Shown piece after piece: positions 60,124-64,000 of a stretch of DNA of 64,000 nt. Each line of letters starts with the position of its first letter. The stretch's first letter is position 1. The stretch is from Limnochorda sp. LNt (GTDB lineage: Bacteria > Bacillota > Limnochordia > Limnochordales > Geochordaceae), in assembly GCF_035593265.1 (NCBI RefSeq), contig NZ_CP141614.1, positions 992,001 to 1,056,000 on the forward strand, written 5' to 3'. The notes under the pieces are model-generated. The model did not search any database and was not told where the DNA came from. It saw only the letters and a list, made by a program, of their open reading frames with translations. A program made the translations under genes and the position numbers.

Positions 60124-61272
60124 TCATCTCGCCCCCTCGCCTGCGGACAGCCTCGGCTGGCGCGTGCCGGCACCCGCCAGCAGCGGCTCGCCGCGGAAGT
60201 GGAGGCCCATCAGCAACGCCTCCGCCCGCCTCACCACGGCCTCCGGCAAACGGGCATAGTGGAGCGACTCGTTGTAGCGTTGCCCCTCGTGCACGATCCA
60301 CCACAGCAGCTCGGCCAGCGCCCGGGCCTGCCCCACCGATGGCGTGCTCAGACTGAGATCCTGGTACACCAGCAGCCAGGTCAATCCTGCGATGGGGTAG
60401 CCGTCGGGGGCCTCGGTGTCGGTCAGCGAGACCCGGGTGTCCGGCGGCATCGGGACGACCGCGGCGGCCGATACGCTCTCCAGCGTGGGCAGCATCCATC
60501 GCCCGGCCCGGTTTTGTACCATGCCGAACGACATGCGCTCGCTCAGGGCGTAGACCATCTCGACGTAGCCGATGGCCCCCGGGATCTGCCGGACGAGGCC
60601 GGCCACCCCCTCGTTGCCCTTGCCCCCGAGGCCGGTGGGCCACGCGACGCTGGTGCCGACGCCTACCCGCTGACGCCAGCGGGGCGACACCTTGGCCAGG
60701 TAGTCCGTCCAGACGAAGGTGGTGCCCGACCCGTCGGCGCGATGCACCACCACCACCGGCAGGGGCGGCAGGGCGACGCCCGGGTTGAGCCGCTGGATAC
60801 GCGGATCGTTCCATCGGGCCACTTCGCCCAGGTAGATGTCAGCGAGCAGGTCGCCGGTAAAGCGCAGAGGTCCTTCGACGCCGGGGAGGTGATAGCTGAC
60901 CACCACCGCCCCCAAAGCGGTGGGGATGTGCAGGACCGGGCCCGGGTACTGAGCCATCTGGTCGTCGGCGAGGAAGGCGTCAGAGGCGCCGAAGTTGACG
61001 GTGCGCTCCCGGAGCTGTCGCTGGCCTCCGCCCGAGCCGATGGACTGGTAGTTGACCCGTACGCCCGTGAGCCGGTGATAGACGTCGAAGTAGCGGGAGT
61101 AGAGAGGGTACGGAAGCGTCGCCCCCGCCCCGGTCAGGGCCTCGGCCGCCCTCGCCGCTACCATGCGGTGGGGGCCGTCGAACGCCCCACCGAGCAGCAG
61201 GGCCATGGCCACCACCAGGGTCGTCGCCAGGTGCGGCGGCCGTGGGCGGGCCGTGCCGACTCTCCTGCTCAC
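60124..61272 (-). CDS. pstS: Phosphate-binding protein PstS
   Basis: A 382-residue exported binding protein. GTG 61272 has AGGAGGCGGTGAG directly upstream. The signal peptide (LATTLVVAMALLLGGAF) has no lipobox cysteine. Phosphate-site segments: ALTGAGATLPYPLYSRYFDV, INYQS-type VRVNYQSIGSGGGQRQLRER, NFGASDAFLADDQM, VVVVHRADGSGTTFVWTDYL and VAGLVRQIPGAIGYVEMVYA. First gene of the operon, transcribed from the divergent region around 61334-61362. PhoP-box-like repeats were not clearly recognised. Confidence 0.95.
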   Translation of the reverse strand: MSRRVGTARPRPPHLATTLVVAMALLLGGAFDGPHRMVAARAAEALTGAGATLPYPLYSRYFDVYHRLTGVRVNYQSIGSGGGQRQLRERTVNFGASDAFLADDQMAQYPGPVLHIPTALGAVVVSYHLPGVEGPLRFTGDLLADIYLGEVARWNDPRIQRLNPGVALPPLPVVVVHRADGSGTTFVWTDYLAKVSPRWRQRVGVGTSVAWPTGLGGKGNEGVAGLVRQIPGAIGYVEMVYALSERMSFGMVQNRAGRWMLPTLESVSAAAVVPMPPDTRVSLTDTEAPDGYPIAGLTWLLVYQDLSLSTPSVGQARALAELLWWIVHEGQRYNESLHYARLPEAVVRRAEALLMGLHFRGEPLLAGAGTRQPRLSAGEGAR

Positions 61273-61333
61273 CTCACCGCCTCCTGAGAAGGCCGTGATT
61301 CCGGCCCTATCGTGGCGGAGCGGTGTTTCCCGG

Positions 61334-61373
61334 GTTATACGGCCTTGTTTCGATCCCGTTAAGGCTGTATCGT
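61334..61373. promoter_or_regulatory. Divergent promoters between pstS and the ABC-2 exporter
   Basis: Minus strand: TTAACG (61362-61357), 17 bases, TATAAC (61339-61334), reading toward pstS. Plus strand: TTGTTT (61345-61350), 17 bases, TATCGT (61368-61373), reading toward the exporter. They are interleaved, so transcription from one could affect the other. Motif matches are moderate. Confidence 0.5.
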
Positions 61374-61401
61374 GCAGCCAGAGAGGGGAGTCAGCGACTT
61401 C

Positions 61402-62352
61402 GTGAGCCTGGTGCTCGAGGGCCTGGTCAAGCGCTTCGGCACGGTGGAGGCGTTGCGGGGCCTGAGCCTCGAGATCCCTCGGGGCACGGTCTTCGGCCTC
61501 ATCGGCCCCAACGGGGCCGGCAAGACCACCACGATGCGCGCCATCCTGCGGATCGTCGAGCCGGACGCCGGACGCATCGCCTGGGACGGGCAGCCCGTGG
61601 AGCGGCTGCCGCTTTCCACCTTCGGCTACCTTCCCGAGGAGCGGGGCCTGTACCCCAAGATGCGGGTGCGCGAGGAGCTTCGTTTCTTCGGAGAGCTCCA
61701 CGGCATGCTACGCCGATCCATCGACGAGGCCGTGGAGCGATTCGCGGAGCTGCTCCGCATGCACGACATCCTGGATCGCAAGGTGGAGGACCTCTCCAAG
61801 GGCAACGCGCAAAAGGTGCAGTTCGCGGCCGCCTGCATCCACCGCCCTCCGGTCTTGATCCTGGACGAGCCCTTCGGCGGACTCGACCCTGTCAACGTGA
61901 GGCTCTTCAAGCGGGCCGTGGGGCGACTGCGAGCCGATGGCACCACCATTCTCTTCTCCAGCCATCGCATGGAGCATGTGGAGGAGCTATGCGACGGCGT
62001 CTGCCTCATCAGCGGGGGTCGGGTCGTCATCCAGGGACGCGTCGACCAGGTGCGCCGCGCCACCGGGCGGCGGGTGCTGCGGCTCGCGTGGGAGCAGGAG
62101 GACGAAGGCGCCCGGGCCTTGCTCGACTCGCTCGTGCGGCGCGGGTGGCAGGTGTCGCAGGGGGCCAACGGGGTCTGGCAGATCAGCTGGACCGACGGGC
62201 AGGTGGAGACGACTGAGGAGGCCCGCGATCTGCTCGCCTCGGCGACCTCGGTGGGGCTCGTGCGGCTCTGGGAGCTGACCTACCCCTCGCTGGAGGACGT
62301 GTACGTCGAGACGGTCGGGGCAAGCGCCCTGGAGGAGGACGCGGTGGCATGA
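61402..62352 (+). CDS. ABC-2 exporter ATPase (NatA-like)
   Basis: A 316-residue ATPase. GTG 61402 is chosen because GAGGGGAG lies 11 bases upstream and the likely promoter would exclude the GTG at 61372. Motifs: Walker A GPNGAGKTTTMRAILRIVEP, Q-loop GYLPEERGLYPKMRVREELR (PEERG is typical of the NatA/YhaQ group), signature variant LSKGNAQKVQFAAACIHRPP, Walker B LILDEPFGGLD, and switch His FSSHRMEHVEELC. C-terminal domain ends TYPSLEDVYVETVGAS. ATG of the permease overlaps its stop. Related to Na+ or antibiotic exporters. Confidence 0.93.
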   Translation: MSLVLEGLVKRFGTVEALRGLSLEIPRGTVFGLIGPNGAGKTTTMRAILRIVEPDAGRIAWDGQPVERLPLSTFGYLPEERGLYPKMRVREELRFFGELHGMLRRSIDEAVERFAELLRMHDILDRKVEDLSKGNAQKVQFAAACIHRPPVLILDEPFGGLDPVNVRLFKRAVGRLRADGTTILFSSHRMEHVEELCDGVCLISGGRVVIQGRVDQVRRATGRRVLRLAWEQEDEGARALLDSLVRRGWQVSQGANGVWQISWTDGQVETTEEARDLLASATSVGLVRLWELTYPSLEDVYVETVGASALEEDAVA

Positions 62353-63617
62353 GCCGAGCGGTGTGGGTGATCGCCCGACGCGAGTGGCGAGCGCTGGTCT
62401 CCTCCCGGGCGTATCGCTTCGCCACGCTGGTGGGGGCCCTGGCCCTGCTGGCGCTGTCGCTCTTGCCCCTGTTGCTGACACGGGCGCAGCAGGAGTCGCC
62501 CTCGACCGTGGCGGTGGTCGACGAGGCCGGGGGTGTCCTGGAGCAGATGCGGGCCGTGGAGGCGGTGCTGCCACCGGCCCTGAGGCCACCGGTGGAGTGG
62601 CGCCCGGCGGGTTCGTCGCCCATGGCCGAGGGGGCGAGGGACCTGACGCTCCACATCCGCCGAGCGGCGGACGGCGAGCTGGAATGGGTGGTGACAGGTG
62701 AGCGCGTCGACGACGCGGTGGTGCGCGGCCTGCAGCAGGTGGCCACCCCCGTGGCGGTGGCGGACCGCTCCCGACGCCTGGGCATCGAGCCCGAGGTGGC
62801 TGTCTCCCTCCAGGCGCCCGCCCGGGTGCGGGTCGAGTCGGGCGGAGCCGCCGACGTGACCGCGGGCGCTGCGGCGAGCGTGGACGGGCCCCCGGTGGGG
62901 GAGATCATGGCGCTGATGTTGATGCTGATGCTGTACATGACCCTCACCCTCTACGGGTCCGTCGTGGTCAACGGCGTGACGGCCGAGAAGGGCAGCCGTG
63001 TCGTGGAGATGCTGCTGGTGGCGGCGCGGCCGGGCGAGCTCCTGCGGGGCAAGCTGCTGGGGATCGCGGCGGCGTCGCTGGTGCAGTACGCGATCTGGGC
63101 CGCGGTGGGCTCCATCGCCTTCGTCTTGCAACGGGGGGCGCTGGGGGCGCAGCTGAGCCAGATGCTGGGAGCGCCCGTCGAGCTCCAGGGGATCCCCCTG
63201 CGGCTCGTGGGTTACCTGGGGCTCTTCTTCGTGCTGGGCTTCACCAGCTTCGGGGCCCTCTTCGCGGCGTCGGCCTCCCTGGCCAGCCGCCCGGAGGAGT
63301 CCTCGCAGACCATCTGGCCCCCCATGGTGCTGATCGTGGCCGGCTACATGCTGGCCGTCTTCTCCTTGCCGGACCCGGCATCCCGCCTGGCGGTCGTCAG
63401 CTCGGTGCTGCCCTTCGTGGGGCCTCTGGTGATGTTCGTGCGCATCGCGCTGGCACAGCCGCCCCTGGTGGATGTCGCGCTCAGCGTGGGCGTATCGACG
63501 CTGACCGCCTACCTGACGCTGCGGCTGGCCGAGCGGGTCTACCGGACGTCGCTGCTGCGCATGCGACGCACCTCGTGGTCGGCGGCCCTGCGGGAGGGGA
63601 GGGGGGCTGCCCGGTGA
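62349..63617 (+). CDS. ABC-2 exporter permease (NatB-like)
   Basis: A 422-residue membrane protein, ATG 62349 overlapping the ATPase stop. One N-terminal helix (FATLVGALALLALSLLPLLL) is followed by a 150-residue external domain with QESPSTVAVVDEAGGVLEQM, then a cluster of C-terminal helices starting VGEIMALMLMLMLYMTLTLY. GVTAEKGSRVVEMLLVAARP is the NatB/COG1668 signature with the conserved EKxxR(V/T)xE motif, and RGKLLGIAAASLVQYAIW follows. Forms an exporter with the preceding ATPase. The next gene starts inside its stop codon. Confidence 0.93.
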   Translation: MSRAVWVIARREWRALVSSRAYRFATLVGALALLALSLLPLLLTRAQQESPSTVAVVDEAGGVLEQMRAVEAVLPPALRPPVEWRPAGSSPMAEGARDLTLHIRRAADGELEWVVTGERVDDAVVRGLQQVATPVAVADRSRRLGIEPEVAVSLQAPARVRVESGGAADVTAGAAASVDGPPVGEIMALMLMLMLYMTLTLYGSVVVNGVTAEKGSRVVEMLLVAARPGELLRGKLLGIAAASLVQYAIWAAVGSIAFVLQRGALGAQLSQMLGAPVELQGIPLRLVGYLGLFFVLGFTSFGALFAASASLASRPEESSQTIWPPMVLIVAGYMLAVFSLPDPASRLAVVSSVLPFVGPLVMFVRIALAQPPLVDVALSVGVSTLTAYLTLRLAERVYRTSLLRMRRTSWSAALREGRGAAR

Positions 63618-64000
63618 GCGGCCTGGTGGCGGTCGCCCTGTACGTGGGGGCCATGCTGGCCTTGAGCCCGATGGGGGAGGGGCCTGCGGCCACCGTGGAG
63701 GATGCCGTCTCGGCCGCCGCCGCAGCGATGGCCGACGCCCACCTCGACCAGCACCGTCCGCCGTCGTGGGGGCAAAGCTCCGACGGCGACCCGGATCCGG
63801 TGCGACCGCTGATGGAGGCCGCCTCGGCGGTGGGGTCCCCTTACGGGCTGGGTGCACTGCTGGCCGGCGTCGCACTGGTGGACCCCGACACCGCCCTGGC
63901 GGGAGCCCAGGCTCTGGCGGGGGCCGGCATGACGACCGTCGCCGTCAAGGCGGTCCTGGGCCGCTTGCGCCCGTCGACCGGAGCCGGCGCCGGCGAGTGG
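63614..64000 (+). CDS. PAP2-family phosphatase, N-terminal part (continues past the window)
   Basis: An open frame from GTG 63614 (overlapping the preceding stop, GTGA) to the window end, 129 codons visible. N-terminal segment LVAVALYVGAMLALSP is a signal peptide or anchor. Near the end, VKAVLGRLRPSTGAGAGEW contains the K-x6-R-P motif of type 2 phosphatidic acid phosphatases; the SGH and SRxxxxxHxxxD motifs lie beyond the window. A role in lipid or undecaprenyl phosphate dephosphorylation is likely. Coexpressed with the exporter. Confidence 0.8.
   Translation, partial: MSGLVAVALYVGAMLALSPMGEGPAATVEDAVSAAAAAMADAHLDQHRPPSWGQSSDGDPDPVRPLMEAASAVGSPYGLGALLAGVALVDPDTALAGAQALAGAGMTTVAVKAVLGRLRPSTGAGAGEW

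Noticed and set aside
61273-61372. PhoP boxes upstream of pstS
   Set aside because: No clear TT(A/T/C)ACA repeats with 5-base spacing were found; only ordinary promoter-like elements are supported.
1-64000. CRISPR arrays, prophage modules or toxin-antitoxin pairs
   Set aside because: No regularly spaced repeats, phage structural genes or small paired genes were seen.

Overview
The window is very GC-rich bacterial DNA with dense operons, many GTG and TTG starts and frequent ATGA/GTGA overlaps. Gene content (methylglyoxal synthase, TPP-riboswitch thiEML set, LacI/MalEFG, GH57, a cysteine-rich possible spore-surface protein, GT2 glycosyltransferases) suggests a deep-branching GC-rich member of the Bacillota, such as Limnochordia; this is inference. 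Four substrate-binding proteins have signal peptides without a lipobox cysteine, one gene looks like an outer-membrane barrel and one exported protein is SLH-like. Together these hint at a two-membrane (diderm) envelope.

Layout. 1-7.7 kb: sfsA (5'-truncated by the window), an SLH-like exported protein, polA, coaE, mgsA, a lytic transglycosylase and pncB. 7.7-16.2 kb: a peptide-type ABC operon with one binding protein, two permeases and four ATPases. 16.2-19 kb: a zinc-ribbon/DUF1232 protein, tRNA-Leu(GAG), a complete IS1634-type insertion sequence and a decayed fragment. 19-26.3 kb: a YceI/ArsR pair with a palindromic operator, a BtuF-like protein, an ABC-2 exporter, an esterase plus ring-cleaving dioxygenase pair, an SDR and a cupin. 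26.4-31 kb: an accessory island with a methyltransferase-GT2 fusion, a cysteine-rich protein, a decayed second copy of that pair, a CAP-domain protein and a GT2 with a DxH motif.

31-34.5 kb: a Mn/Zn/Fe-type ABC operon behind a promoter and DtxR-type palindrome; its permease is fused to a DtxR-family repressor, as in chlamydial YtgCR. 34.4-38.6 kb: MscS-type channel, dGTPase, flavin reductase, CbiX-like chelatase and a sensorless histidine kinase. 38.8-41.5 kb: TPP riboswitch, terminator, thiE, thiM, thiL. 41.6-55.7 kb: alpha-glucan metabolism, with glucan phosphorylase, two thioredoxin-fold proteins, a Wzi-like barrel with an apparent frameshift, secreted GH57, a LacI regulator, a maltose-type transporter without its own ATPase, and a GH13 enzyme broken by one in-frame TAG. 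The secreted GH57, importer, cytosolic GH13 and phosphorylase make a coherent route from external glucan to glucose-1-phosphate. 55.7-64 kb: YggS, a CDF transporter, pstSCAB on the minus strand, a divergent ABC-2 exporter and the start of a PAP2 phosphatase.

No CRISPR array, prophage or rRNA gene was seen. All boundaries, similarities and motif calls were made by eye; no database search was run.
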